Positions 36,719 through 46,049 of a stretch of 64,000 nucleotides of DNA are shown here, piece by piece; position 1 is the stretch's first letter, and each line of letters opens with the position of its first letter. A model generated the notes under the pieces. The model made no database searches. It was not told where the DNA came from and saw nothing but the letters and a program-made list of their open reading frames with translations. A program made the position numbers and the translations under genes. This DNA is from an uncultured Prevotellaceae bacterium. GTDB taxonomy: Bacteria; Bacteroidota; Bacteroidia; Bacteroidales; Bacteroidaceae. The DNA lies in the NCBI GenBank assembly GCA_900316585.1, contig ONDM01000005.1:1-64000 (forward strand). The letters run 5' to 3'.

Positions 36719-37843
36719 ATGAAGCGTGTTTCTTTGTATGTCTTTAATCCATGGCATGATATGGCTTTGGCCAATCATCGGGTTAATTATCAGCCTCCAG
36801 CATCTGCCGTTCAGATGGCTAGGGATTTGGCTCTTCTTCCTAGTTGGATAGCTGAGGAAGGAGATGTGGTTTGTGATTTTCAAGCCCCAGTCCCTGAAGT
36901 GGAAAAATATCAGGTGAAGCCTTGGGGGTGGGACCTGCTCGTTTATCGCATGCTTCTACAGTGGGACTCTAAGGTGAAACTTCCTTCTAGAGAGTATATT
37001 GATGGAATCAGATTGTTATCTTCTCGTACTTTGGCTGTCTCCACGCTGAAAGAACTCCGTGATTCCTCTCCAGGTTTCTATGAAGGGGAATCTTTCTTGT
37101 GCACCTCATTGGAGGAAATACAAGATTTACTTGTCAGGTATCCTGATGTTATCATGAAACAACTCTGGAGTAGCAGTGGCAAGGGACTGAAACCTATCTG
37201 CGGTAAATTTGATGTTCCTCTTCAGAATTGGTGTAAACGTTCCATCCAGATGCAAGGAGGGGTGGTGTTGGAGCCTCGCTATGAAAGAATCTTGGATTTT
37301 GCATTGGAGTTCGTATCCGATGGGGAAGGACATGTATCTTTCAATAGCTATTCTGTTTTTTTGACGAATGACCATGGACAATATTCCGGTAATCTCCTGG
37401 ACACGGACGAGCATTTGGAGCAGTATATACTTTCTAAATATGGGGCAGAGGACAATGCTGTCATAAATAGCTTGAAGGAGCAGATTTCCCTGATTTTATC
37501 GGAAAATTTAGGCAGAAAGTATATTGGTCCGTTTGGTGTGGATATGATGCTGGTGAAAACGGCATCGGGCGAGATTAAAATTCATCCATGTGTGGAAATC
37601 AATGTACGTTTCAACATGGGGCAGTTCGCCTCAGCTTTGAGTAAAAAACTGCTGGCTGAAGGTCATAGAGGTTTGTTCAAGATTGATTTCTCCTCCAAGC
37701 CGGGCTCAGTTTTGTCTCATCATCAGCAAATGCAGGAAAAATATCCGCTTGTTAAGGAGAACGAAAAGGTGGTGAGTGGTTACTTGGCTTTGAATCCCAT
37801 TTCTGAGAAAACGTGTTACCTGGCTTACATTTTGGTGGAGTAG
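36719..37843 (+). CDS. ATP-grasp-like protein of unknown substrate
   Basis: A 374-aa protein. ATG 36719 is chosen over an in-frame TTG at 36692, because the promoter -7 box lies between them. It has ATP-grasp features: KQLWSSSGKGL (about 146-156) as lysine and glycine-rich loop, an EPRYERILDFALEF strand, and GPFGVDMML followed by HPCVEINVRFNMG, the Mg-binding E-x-N. The N terminus (RVSLYVFNPWHDMALAN) is unlike the common ligases. It could ligate an amino acid or peptide to an unknown acceptor. Its gene is divergent from the AAA-type ATPase and convergent with the GHL10 gene. Confidence 0.75.
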   Translation: MKRVSLYVFNPWHDMALANHRVNYQPPASAVQMARDLALLPSWIAEEGDVVCDFQAPVPEVEKYQVKPWGWDLLVYRMLLQWDSKVKLPSREYIDGIRLLSSRTLAVSTLKELRDSSPGFYEGESFLCTSLEEIQDLLVRYPDVIMKQLWSSSGKGLKPICGKFDVPLQNWCKRSIQMQGGVVLEPRYERILDFALEFVSDGEGHVSFNSYSVFLTNDHGQYSGNLLDTDEHLEQYILSKYGAEDNAVINSLKEQISLILSENLGRKYIGPFGVDMMLVKTASGEIKIHPCVEINVRFNMGQFASALSKKLLAEGHRGLFKIDFSSKPGSVLSHHQQMQEKYPLVKENEKVVSGYLALNPISEKTCYLAYILVE

Positions 37844-37866
37844 AATTACAATAGCAAATTTTTTTC

Positions 37867-37898
37867 TCCTTCTAGAGAAATATTTTTCCCTAGAAGGA
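37867..37898. repeat. inverted repeat between convergent genes
   Basis: TCCTTCTAG (37867-37875) and CTAGAAGGA (37890-37898) form a 9-bp stem between the ends of the ATP-grasp-like and GHL10 genes. Neither strand has a T-run after it, so it may not be a Rho-independent terminator. Confidence 0.6.
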
Positions 37899-37951
37899 AA
37901 GGCAAAAAATGTAGTAGATTGCAAGGGACTTTCGATTGCCTGTGAAATAAA

Positions 37952-39640
37952 TCACTTAAAGAAGATTCCGGCTGGCTGTCTGCGGTTGTCAGTAGTGACA
38001 TAAACCACCTGATAACTTCCGGATTCCAGTTCTGCAACATCAATGTTTGTACTGTAAGGAACCTCTTTAATGGTTCTTCCAGATAGGTCATTTATCAGCA
38101 CAGCCCTTACATTGGTTACAGGGGTCAGTATGACTTGACCAAGTGAGTATTCCACATCAGATTGTTCCGCTTTTGGACCAGAAACACTTTGCAAGGGTGC
38201 ACTTTCATTTCCAAAGCGATTCACAGCTGTAATGGCATAATAATATTTCCTGTCAGCCTTCGTGTCCCTATATTCGCTTTTCAGTAAACGGGCAGCCACT
38301 AAATTCTGCGGGACATTGATGTTGACGACCTCATTCTCTGAACGGTAGACATTATATGTCACATAGGTGTTGTGCCTTGTGTCTGAAACATCGCTCCAAT
38401 CTAGTTCTGCTCCATTGCCCAAATATCTGACATTCAGTGATGAAGGAGAATTTGGAGCCTCCTTTGTTTGCCATGTCATGCCAGGGGTTAGCGCAGGATA
38501 TGGATAGTAAACTCTTTTGCACCAATCATACAGACCTTTGGTATTGTCTGTCAGGAACTTGGAACGGTAATGTGCTACACCGAGGCCCAGGCTTCTGCTG
38601 TAGTTCATTTCACGCTGAACGTCAGCAAGTACCCAATTGCCCTCACTAGGATGCAGAAAATAAATGCCCAATCCAGGTACTGCAGGACGTCCATAGCTGT
38701 TTTCCAGCCAGTCACGCACAAATGGGTAGAAATGGTTGCCTTTGTAATAGATCATTGGATAGACAGCATCCATGATGCCTTCTCTCAACCATGATTGAGA
38801 TTCCTGATACACTTTATTGTAACCATTCCATCCGGTAGAAGAAAAGCGATCAGTATCTCTGTATTTGCCAAGAGGTGCACAAGTTACTTTCACCCATGGC
38901 TTGATGGCCTTGATGGCTTTATACATGGCTCTGACACATGCTGTGATATTGTTTCTACGCCAATCTGCTAGGTTCTGTCCTCTGCCATATTTGCGGTAGC
39001 TGTCCCGGTCTAGAGCATTGGCACTGTTCTCTGGATAGCGGATGAAATCAAAGTGAATGCCGTCAATATCGTATTTTCGGGTCATCTCAGCGCAAACACT
39101 GGCTAGATATTCCTTTGTTCCAGGATTTCCGGGATCCAGATACCAGTAATCTTTAATTTTCTTGCAGATATTAGGATGAGTGCGTGTCACAGATTTGTTG
39201 CCCAGTTGTTTATGTACTTTGGCATTGCCTGATGGAATGGTGACTACCCAGCAGTGTAGCTCCAATCCTCTCTTGTGGCATTCATCAATGGCAAATTTCA
39301 GAGGGTCATACCCAGGATCCTTTCCAGGTTCTCCTGTCAGACACGGATCCCATCCTTCCATGGAAGACGGATAAATCATGGAACCACGGACACGGGTCTG
39401 CAGTAAAACCGTGTTCAGATGGAGTTCCTGGTATTTGTCCAAAATCTCAATCAGTTCTCTCTTCTGTCTTTCTCTGGAGGCAGGAGAAACGGCTTTGGTC
39501 TTAGGCCAGTCCAATCCATTCAGTGTGGTAAGCCACACTGCACGTGTCTCATATTTCTGTTGAGGGATCTGAGACAGTGTAGACTGGCAGAAAAGAAAAA
39601 GAAAGAGAAGAGGCAAAAGGCCTGATTTTATTTTAATCAT
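37952..39640 (-). CDS. secreted GHL10 (DUF187) glycosidase-like protein
   Basis: A 562-aa protein with signal peptide (KSGLLPLLFLFLFCQSTLSQ). Residues about 30-345 are a GHL10-type TIM barrel (ETRAVWLTT start; DIDGIHFDFIRYP with the acidic candidates; YPMIYYKG). A fibronectin-III-like domain follows (about 385-465). The last 75 residues form a beta domain with NDLSGRTIKEVP, IDVAELESGSYQVVYVTTD and a basic end (IFFK), which resembles type-A C-terminal sorting domains of the type IX secretion system. The substrate is unknown; bacterial cell-wall glycans have been proposed for related proteins. Confidence 0.85.
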   Translation of the reverse strand: MIKIKSGLLPLLFLFLFCQSTLSQIPQQKYETRAVWLTTLNGLDWPKTKAVSPASRERQKRELIEILDKYQELHLNTVLLQTRVRGSMIYPSSMEGWDPCLTGEPGKDPGYDPLKFAIDECHKRGLELHCWVVTIPSGNAKVHKQLGNKSVTRTHPNICKKIKDYWYLDPGNPGTKEYLASVCAEMTRKYDIDGIHFDFIRYPENSANALDRDSYRKYGRGQNLADWRRNNITACVRAMYKAIKAIKPWVKVTCAPLGKYRDTDRFSSTGWNGYNKVYQESQSWLREGIMDAVYPMIYYKGNHFYPFVRDWLENSYGRPAVPGLGIYFLHPSEGNWVLADVQREMNYSRSLGLGVAHYRSKFLTDNTKGLYDWCKRVYYPYPALTPGMTWQTKEAPNSPSSLNVRYLGNGAELDWSDVSDTRHNTYVTYNVYRSENEVVNINVPQNLVAARLLKSEYRDTKADRKYYYAITAVNRFGNESAPLQSVSGPKAEQSDVEYSLGQVILTPVTNVRAVLINDLSGRTIKEVPYSTNIDVAELESGSYQVVYVTTDNRRQPAGIFFK

Positions 39641-39666
39641 TCTGTTAATTCTTAGTTTTGGACACG

Positions 39667-39698
39667 CAAAGTTATAAATTTTTTGAGATTCGCATCAA
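39667..39698 (-). promoter_or_regulatory. promoter of the GHL10 gene
   Basis: On the minus strand TTG (39698-39696) and TAACTTTG (39674-39667) are 21 bp apart, 26 nt before the ATG. Confidence 0.7.
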
Positions 39699-39738
39699 GT
39701 TCTGTGATAAAAGTCATGCTGAATGATAAGATTTTTAT

Positions 39739-39746
39739 TAAATTTG
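39739..39746 (+). promoter_or_regulatory. -7 element for cstA and the genes after it
   Basis: TAAATTTG fits TAnnTTTG, 26 nt before the cstA ATG. The -33 region has no good match, which could mean an activator is needed. Confidence 0.5.
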
Positions 39747-39772
39747 CACCTAATTTTATGAGAAAGTAAAAA

Positions 39773-41305
39773 ATGGTAACTTTTGTGATTTCATTGCTTG
39801 CTCTTATAGCAGGCTATTTTTTCTATGGTCGTTTTGTGGAGCGTGTATTCGGTCCGGACCCGAAACGAATTACTCCAGCCATCTCCAGGGCTGATGGAGT
39901 GGATTACATCGTACTTCCAGGATGGAAGATCTTTATGATACAGTTCCTGAATATAGCAGGAACGGGCCCTATTTTTGGTGCCATTATGGGTATGTGGTTC
40001 GGTACTTCTGCTTATTTGTGGATTGTATTTGGCTGTATCTTTGCAGGAGCGGTTCATGATTACTTGAGTGGTATGCTCTCCCTTCATCACAGAGGATGCG
40101 GTCTTCCAGGCTTGGTAGGCTATTATCTGGGGTGGAGAGTGAAGAATGTCATGTTGGTATTCTCCGTTCTGCTGCTTCTCATGGTAGGTGCGGTATTCGT
40201 GTATAGCCCAGCCATCATCTTGAAAAACATTTGGGGCAGTGAGATTATGTGGATTGTCGCTATCTTTATTTACTATATTATAGCAACCATGCTTCCCGTA
40301 GACAAGATAATTGGTAAAATCTATCCATTGTTCGCATTCTCCTTGATTTTCATGGCATTGGCTCTGATGGTAGGCCTGTTTATCCGTCAGCCTGACCTTC
40401 CTGAGATTTGGGATGGCATGCAGAATCTTGGTGCTGAGAAGTTCGGTCGTACTGCACCTATATTTCCTGCGTTGTTCATCACGATAGCCTGTGGGGCAAT
40501 CAGTGGTTTCCATGCTACTCAAAGTCCTCTGATGGCTCGTTGTATGAAGAATGAAATGCAAGGTCGTCCTATTTTTTACGGTTCCATGATTACTGAAGGT
40601 ATTATTGCTTTGATTTGGGCTACTATTTCATCTTATTTCTTCTATGCCGATGGTTGGAAGGAAGTTTGTTCCCCGGAAGTAGTCAATGCATTTACTTCTC
40701 AGAGTGATAAGACCTTGGTTCAGTTCTTCTCAGCTCCACAGGTAGTTATGAACATCTGTAACGGCTGGTTGGGTGTATTTGGTGGAATCCTGGCATTGCT
40801 GGGTGTTGTGGCAGCTCCTATCACTAGTGGTGATACAGCCCTCCGCAGTGCCCGTCTGATTATTGCTGAGTTCTTGAAACTGCCGCAGAAGGCTATTAAG
40901 AACAGGTTGTACATCAGTATTCCAATGTTCATTTGCTGTATCATTCTTTTGGGTTGGCAGATTTCTAATCCAGATGGATTCAATACAATCTGGAGTTACT
41001 TCGGATGGTCTAACCAGTCATTGGCAGTCTTTACATTGTGGACTGTAACAGCATTTTTGGCTCGTAGTGGCAAGAATTTTATCGTTACGATGGTACCAGC
41101 ATTGTTTATGGTATGGGTTTGCACCACTTACATTTTGGTAGCACCTGAGGGATTCAACATTCAAGGTCCATTCCCGTATCTGGTAGGTGTGGTTGTAGCC
41201 TTGAGTTGTTTGCTCTATTTCCTGCATTGGAAAAACAAGAGAGGGAATATGCTTAGTGACAGAAGAAAAAGACATTGGGAGAAGTTAGAGCATGCTGCGA
41301 AGTAG
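39773..41305 (+). CDS. cstA: carbon starvation protein CstA family transporter
   Basis: A 510-aa inner-membrane protein with about 13-15 hydrophobic segments. CstA motifs are GPIFGAIMGMWFG and GAVHDYLSGMLSLHHRG near residues 62-105, and GAISGFHATQSPLMARC. It is much shorter than E. coli CstA (about 700 aa), as is common for anaerobe members. E. coli members take up pyruvate and peptides. The next gene overlaps its end by 14 nt, and seven more genes follow in tight succession. Confidence 0.93.
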   Translation: MVTFVISLLALIAGYFFYGRFVERVFGPDPKRITPAISRADGVDYIVLPGWKIFMIQFLNIAGTGPIFGAIMGMWFGTSAYLWIVFGCIFAGAVHDYLSGMLSLHHRGCGLPGLVGYYLGWRVKNVMLVFSVLLLLMVGAVFVYSPAIILKNIWGSEIMWIVAIFIYYIIATMLPVDKIIGKIYPLFAFSLIFMALALMVGLFIRQPDLPEIWDGMQNLGAEKFGRTAPIFPALFITIACGAISGFHATQSPLMARCMKNEMQGRPIFYGSMITEGIIALIWATISSYFFYADGWKEVCSPEVVNAFTSQSDKTLVQFFSAPQVVMNICNGWLGVFGGILALLGVVAAPITSGDTALRSARLIIAEFLKLPQKAIKNRLYISIPMFICCIILLGWQISNPDGFNTIWSYFGWSNQSLAVFTLWTVTAFLARSGKNFIVTMVPALFMVWVCTTYILVAPEGFNIQGPFPYLVGVVVALSCLLYFLHWKNKRGNMLSDRRKRHWEKLEHAAK

Positions 41306-41513
41306 AAAACCTTGGTTTGTGCCGTTGTTGCTATTTATCTATACAACGGGTATGTTTGTTTGGCTGCTGCCTCGGAATAACGAGGTCAGTACAACAGAGA
41401 AAGTCATAACAGTAGTCGTAGCTTATGCTATTATCATAGTCTTGTACTTTCTGCTGAAAAAGAAGGAGAAGATGGCCAAGGAACGTGAAGACGATATAAA
41501 TAAAAACATTTAA
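41292..41513 (+). CDS. small membrane protein overlapping cstA
   Basis: A 73-aa protein with two membrane segments (about residues 8-25 and 35-55) and a charged, lysine-rich C terminus. Its start overlaps the cstA end by 14 nt, which suggests coupled translation and perhaps a role as a small subunit of the transporter (inference). No family is recognised. Confidence 0.7.
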   Translation: MLRSRKPWFVPLLLFIYTTGMFVWLLPRNNEVSTTEKVITVVVAYAIIIVLYFLLKKKEKMAKEREDDINKNI

Positions 41514-41524
41514 AAATAGAAAAA

Positions 41525-42019
41525 ATGAAAAAAGTAATCTTTACCTTGTTTGCACTGATGATTTCAGTCAGCACATTTGCTCAGTTTGAGCGAGACACTT
41601 ATTATATCAATACCTCCTTTTCAAAGGTAGGACTGTCATTCTCAGGGCAGAGCAAGTTGAGTCTGGCTGGTACTGCTACGGCAGGTCTCTTCATTGAAGA
41701 CAACTGGGCTGCAGTAGGTGAGGTTGGCATTGACTACGGAAACAAGCATCTGCAGGAGTTTACTGCTGGGGCTGGCCTTCGTTACTACATTCTGCAGAAT
41801 GGTATTTATTTGGGCGCAAGTGGAAGATATGTACACTCAAATTTCAGAAACATTGAAGGTGGCAACTATAATGACCTTCAAGTTAAAGCAGAGGTTGGTT
41901 ATGCTTATTTCCTGAGCAGGACCGTAACCATCGAACCTGCCGTTTACTATAGCCAGAGTTTCAAGGACCAGGATTATAGTCAGGTAGGATTCAAGTTGGG
42001 CTTCGGCTTCTACTTCTGA
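41525..42019 (+). CDS. small outer-membrane beta-barrel protein
   Basis: A 164-aa protein with signal peptide (KKVIFTLFALMISVSTFAQ) and a pattern of alternating strands (GLRYYILQNGIYLGASGRYV; VGFKLGFGFYF) that ends in aromatic Phe, as in OmpW/OmpA-like eight-strand barrels. Function is not known. It lies 11 nt after the small membrane protein gene and 7 nt before the ABC-F gene. Confidence 0.82.
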   Translation: MKKVIFTLFALMISVSTFAQFERDTYYINTSFSKVGLSFSGQSKLSLAGTATAGLFIEDNWAAVGEVGIDYGNKHLQEFTAGAGLRYYILQNGIYLGASGRYVHSNFRNIEGGNYNDLQVKAEVGYAYFLSRTVTIEPAVYYSQSFKDQDYSQVGFKLGFGFYF

Positions 42020-42026
42020 TTTGCGA

Positions 42027-43979
42027 ATGATATCAGTGGAAAATCTGGAGGTCGAGTTCAGTGCTCGACCTCTTTTTCAAAAAGTTTCCTTTGTAATAAA
42101 TTCCAAGGATAGGATAGCCTTGGTGGGGAAGAATGGTGCTGGAAAGTCCACTTTGCTGAAAATTTTGGCTGGCATTCAGGCACCTACAGGAGGTATTGTC
42201 GCTATTCCTAAAGAGACAACTATCGGATATCTGCCCCAAGTTATGGTTCTGAGTGATACTCGGACTGTGCGTGAAGAAGCAGAACTTGCGTTTGAGCATA
42301 TCAGTACCATGCGTGACGAACTGGCTCGCATGAATGCGGAACTGGCTGAACGCACAGATTATGAGTCGGAAGAATATCTGAACCTGGTGGAACGGTTTAC
42401 TCATGAGAACGAGAGGTTTAATATGATGGGTGGCTTGAACTATCAGGCAGAACTGGAGCGTACACTTCAGGGCTTAGGTTTCCAGAGATCGGATTTCGAC
42501 CGTCCTACCAGTCAGTTCAGTGGTGGGTGGCGAATGCGAATAGAATTAGCCAAGATTCTTTTGCAAAGACCCGATGTCTTGCTGCTGGATGAGCCCACTA
42601 ACCATTTGGATATTGAGAGTATTCAGTGGGTGGAGAATTTCCTGGCATCGCGATGCAATGCTTTAGTCTTGGTTAGTCATGACCGGGCATTCATCAATAA
42701 TGTGACCAACAGGACCATTGAGATTTCCTGCGGTCGTATTTACGACTATAAGGTGAAGTATGATGAATTTGTGAACTTGCGTGCGGAACGCCGTGAGCAA
42801 CAGCTTAGGGCCTATGAGAATCAGCAGAAGGAAATTGCTGATATTAAGGAGTTCATAGAGCGGTTCAGATATAAGCCAACCAAGGCGATTCAAGTGCAGA
42901 GCCGAATCAAGCAGTTGGAGAAAATCATACCGATTGAAGTGGATGAGGTTGATAATTCATCGTTGCATCTTAAATTTCCACCTTCCGTAAGAAGTGGAGA
43001 CTATCCACTCATTTGCGAGGATGCCAGAAAGGCTTATGGCCCTCATGAGGTCTTCCACAATGTGAACTTCACCATTAAAAGAGGGGAGAAGGTGGCTTTT
43101 GTGGGAAAGAACGGTGAAGGTAAGTCTACTCTGGTAAAATGTATCATGAATGAGATTCCATACGATGGAATCATCAAAATAGGACATAACGTACAAATTG
43201 GTTATTTTGCCCAGAATCAGGCTCAGTTGCTGAATGAGGAAATTACTGTCTTTGATACGATAGACTTGGTCGCAAAAGGAGATATTCGCCTCAGAATCCG
43301 TGACATCTTAGGTGCGTTCATGTTTGGCGGGGAAGCATCGGAAAAGAAAGTTAAGGTTCTCAGTGGTGGTGAGCGTAGCCGACTGGCCATGATAAAGCTG
43401 TTGCTGGAGCCCGTGAATTTTCTGATTCTTGACGAGCCGACAAATCACTTGGATATGCGCTCTAAGGATGTGCTGAAAGAGGCTATTCGTGATTTCGATG
43501 GTACGGTGATTGTAGTCAGCCATGACCGGGAATTTCTGGATGGTCTGGTCACTAGGGTTTATGAGTTTGGAGGAGGATTGGTGAAGGAACATATCGGTGG
43601 AATCTATGATTTCCTGCAGAAAAAGCAGTGGGATTCCCTGGATATGCTGTCATCTTCTAAACTGACTAGCGGTACTTCGGCTTCTGGTAGGGTGGAAGTA
43701 GTAGCTGATACTTCTCCTAGTGAAGGTAAATTGTCGTACGAACAGCAAAAGGAATTTCAGAAACGTGTCCGTAAGGCTGAAAAGGCTGTGAAGGATTGCG
43801 AAGATGAAATTTCAGGGCTGGAAGCTAAGATTGCAGAGATTGAGGAGCAGATGGCCACTATAGAAGGGGCTTCGGATGCTTCACTTTATACAAAGCATGG
43901 AGAACTGAAGAAACAGTTGGATGCAGCTGTCGAGAAATGGGAAGTTTGCTCCATGGAGTTGGAAGAAATACAACTATAA
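42027..43979 (+). CDS. ABC-F family ATPase
   Basis: A 650-aa soluble protein with two ABC modules: Walker A GKNGAGKST and GKNGEGKST, signatures FSGGWRMRIELAK and LSGGERSRLAM, each with LDEPTNHLD. There is no membrane domain. ABC-F proteins bind the ribosomal E site and help stalled translation. It has a C-terminal coiled coil (about 565-650), as in Uup-type members. ATG 42027 is preferred over TTG 42021 because it gives the usual MISVENLEV start. Confidence 0.93.
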   Translation: MISVENLEVEFSARPLFQKVSFVINSKDRIALVGKNGAGKSTLLKILAGIQAPTGGIVAIPKETTIGYLPQVMVLSDTRTVREEAELAFEHISTMRDELARMNAELAERTDYESEEYLNLVERFTHENERFNMMGGLNYQAELERTLQGLGFQRSDFDRPTSQFSGGWRMRIELAKILLQRPDVLLLDEPTNHLDIESIQWVENFLASRCNALVLVSHDRAFINNVTNRTIEISCGRIYDYKVKYDEFVNLRAERREQQLRAYENQQKEIADIKEFIERFRYKPTKAIQVQSRIKQLEKIIPIEVDEVDNSSLHLKFPPSVRSGDYPLICEDARKAYGPHEVFHNVNFTIKRGEKVAFVGKNGEGKSTLVKCIMNEIPYDGIIKIGHNVQIGYFAQNQAQLLNEEITVFDTIDLVAKGDIRLRIRDILGAFMFGGEASEKKVKVLSGGERSRLAMIKLLLEPVNFLILDEPTNHLDMRSKDVLKEAIRDFDGTVIVVSHDREFLDGLVTRVYEFGGGLVKEHIGGIYDFLQKKQWDSLDMLSSSKLTSGTSASGRVEVVADTSPSEGKLSYEQQKEFQKRVRKAEKAVKDCEDEISGLEAKIAEIEEQMATIEGASDASLYTKHGELKKQLDAAVEKWEVCSMELEEIQL

Positions 43980-43992
43980 ATATATTATAATT

Positions 43993-46026
43993 ATGAAAGT
44001 ACAAAATTATTTTATTGCAATGATTGTAGGTGCATTATGCTACAGTTGTGCTCCATCTACCAAGCCATTAGGCGTGGGAATTAAGAAGGAGAATCGTGAC
44101 GAGACAAAGAAACCAGGTGATGATTTCTATGAGTATGCCAATGGTAATTGGATGAAAAACAATCCTTTGCCAGCAGAGTACTCCCGTTATGGCTCTTTCG
44201 ATGCTTTGGCAGATCTAAACAACACTCAGCTTCGGGGTTTGGTAGATGAACTCATAGCAAAGGAGCAGGAGAAAGGCTCTGTAGCTCAGAAAGTGGCAGA
44301 TGTCTACAAGATGGTTACAGATAGTGTCCGTCTGAACAAGGAAGGCGCTGAGCCTATCAAGGCTGATTTGGCTAAGATTGATGCTATTGCCGACAAAGCA
44401 CAGTTCTTCAATACTGTTTCAGAATTGAGCATCGTAGGTGATGGAGGTTTCTTCCGTTATGGTATTGATGCCGATATGAAATCTAGTAAAGAGAACCTGT
44501 TTGATATTTCTCAGGGTGGTCTCTCTTTAGGTCAGAAAGACTATTACATTGAGGAGGATGAGGCTACTGTGAATATAAGAAACAAATTCCAGGAGCACAT
44601 TGTCACCATGTTCAAGTTGCTGGGTGACACCGAGGAGCAGGCAAAGGCTCGTATGCAGGATGTATTGCGTATTGAGACCCGTTTGGCTAAGGCTTCATTG
44701 AGCAATGTAGAGATGCGTAATCCTGAGAATATCTATCACAAAATGACAATTGATGAATTCAACAAGGAATACAATAAGTTGGATTGGGCTTCTTTCTTCA
44801 AGACAATCGGTGCTGATTTGAAGGAATTGAATGTAGGTATGCCTACTCATTTGCATGAGACTGAGGCTGTGATTGCTTCTGAGAATCTGGAGGCTTTGAA
44901 GAACTATCTTCGTTGGAATATCCTTTCAGGTGCTGCAAGTGTGCTTTCTGATGATTTCCAAGAGGCTAATTTCAATTTCTTCGGTAAGGTCCTGACAGGA
45001 AGACAGGAGCAGCAACCACGATGGAAACGTGCCATTAATATGGTAAATGGTACTTTGGGCATGGCTTTAGGTCAGATGTATGTGAAGAAATATTTCCCTG
45101 CAGCAGCTAAGGAGAGAATGGTACAGTTGGTAAAGAATCTTCAGGTGGCTTTGGGAGAGCGCATTGATGCACAGGAATGGATGAGTGATGAAACCAAGCA
45201 GAAGGCTCACGGCAAGCTTGATTCATTCCTTATCAAGGTAGGTTATCCAGATGAATGGAAGGATTATTCTTCATTGGAAATTGACCCTTCAAAGTCATTG
45301 TACGAAAACCTGAAGGCTGTAAGTGTCTGGAACTGGAAGGATGAGTTGGCTCGTAAGCAGAACAAGCCTGTTGATCCATCAGAATGGCACATGACTCCTC
45401 AGACTGTTAATGCCTACTATAACCCTACTACTAATGAAATCTGTTTCCCAGCAGGTATCCTTCAGTATCCATTCTTTGATATGGAGGCTGATGATGCATT
45501 TAATTATGGTGCTATCGGTGTAGTTATTGGTCATGAGATGACTCACGGATTCGATGATGAAGGATCACAGTTTGACAAAGACGGTAATCTGTCTAACTGG
45601 TGGACTGAAGAGGACCGTCAGAAGTTTGAGGAACGCACTAACAAACTAGCTGATTTCTTCAGCAAGATTGAGGTGCTCCCAGGTCTGCTTGCTAATGGTA
45701 AACTGACTAATGGTGAGAATCTGGCAGATCATGGAGGTCTGGAGGTTTCTTTCCAGGCTTTCAAGAATGCAACTGCTGAGAATCCTTTGGAAACAGTCGA
45801 TGGTCTGACTCCAGAACAGCGTTTCTTCATTGCATACGCAAGTGTTTGGGGACAGAATATCCGTGAAGAGGAAATCCGTCGCCGTACAAAGAGTGATCCT
45901 CACTCACTGGGTCGTTGGCGTGTAAACGGTACACTCCCTCATATTAATGCATGGTACGAGGCCTTTGGCGTGAAAGAGGGTGATGCTCTCTATTTGCCAG
46001 TAGAGGAAAGAGTATCAGTTTGGTAA
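43993..46026 (+). CDS. M13 (neprilysin/PepO-type) metalloendopeptidase, lipoprotein
   Basis: A 677-aa zinc endopeptidase. ATG 43993 gives a lipoprotein-like signal (FIAMIVGALCYSC, Cys19); an earlier in-frame ATG inside the ABC-F gene would not. The zinc motif HEMTH is at 514-518 and the third ligand Glu575 lies in GENLADHGG. M13 enzymes cut peptides of up to about 40 residues. It is probably periplasmic or on the outer membrane, adding to the peptide-degrading set in this window. It starts 13 nt after the ABC-F gene. Confidence 0.94.
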   Translation: MKVQNYFIAMIVGALCYSCAPSTKPLGVGIKKENRDETKKPGDDFYEYANGNWMKNNPLPAEYSRYGSFDALADLNNTQLRGLVDELIAKEQEKGSVAQKVADVYKMVTDSVRLNKEGAEPIKADLAKIDAIADKAQFFNTVSELSIVGDGGFFRYGIDADMKSSKENLFDISQGGLSLGQKDYYIEEDEATVNIRNKFQEHIVTMFKLLGDTEEQAKARMQDVLRIETRLAKASLSNVEMRNPENIYHKMTIDEFNKEYNKLDWASFFKTIGADLKELNVGMPTHLHETEAVIASENLEALKNYLRWNILSGAASVLSDDFQEANFNFFGKVLTGRQEQQPRWKRAINMVNGTLGMALGQMYVKKYFPAAAKERMVQLVKNLQVALGERIDAQEWMSDETKQKAHGKLDSFLIKVGYPDEWKDYSSLEIDPSKSLYENLKAVSVWNWKDELARKQNKPVDPSEWHMTPQTVNAYYNPTTNEICFPAGILQYPFFDMEADDAFNYGAIGVVIGHEMTHGFDDEGSQFDKDGNLSNWWTEEDRQKFEERTNKLADFFSKIEVLPGLLANGKLTNGENLADHGGLEVSFQAFKNATAENPLETVDGLTPEQRFFIAYASVWGQNIREEEIRRRTKSDPHSLGRWRVNGTLPHINAWYEAFGVKEGDALYLPVEERVSVW

Positions 46027-46049
46027 TAATCGATTTTTAATATTAAAAT

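Noticed and set aside
39791-40561. A 256-codon open frame on the minus strand opposite cstA
   Set aside because: It lies wholly within the well-supported cstA gene, has no start context and a composition rich in His, Thr and Gln, typical of an antisense shadow.
43921-43992. Upstream start for the M13 peptidase inside the ABC-F gene
   Set aside because: It would hide the lipoprotein signal that begins at 43993.
46027-46049. Possible SAM riboswitch before metA
   Set aside because: Only 23 nt separate metA from the previous gene, too few for any known SAM aptamer.
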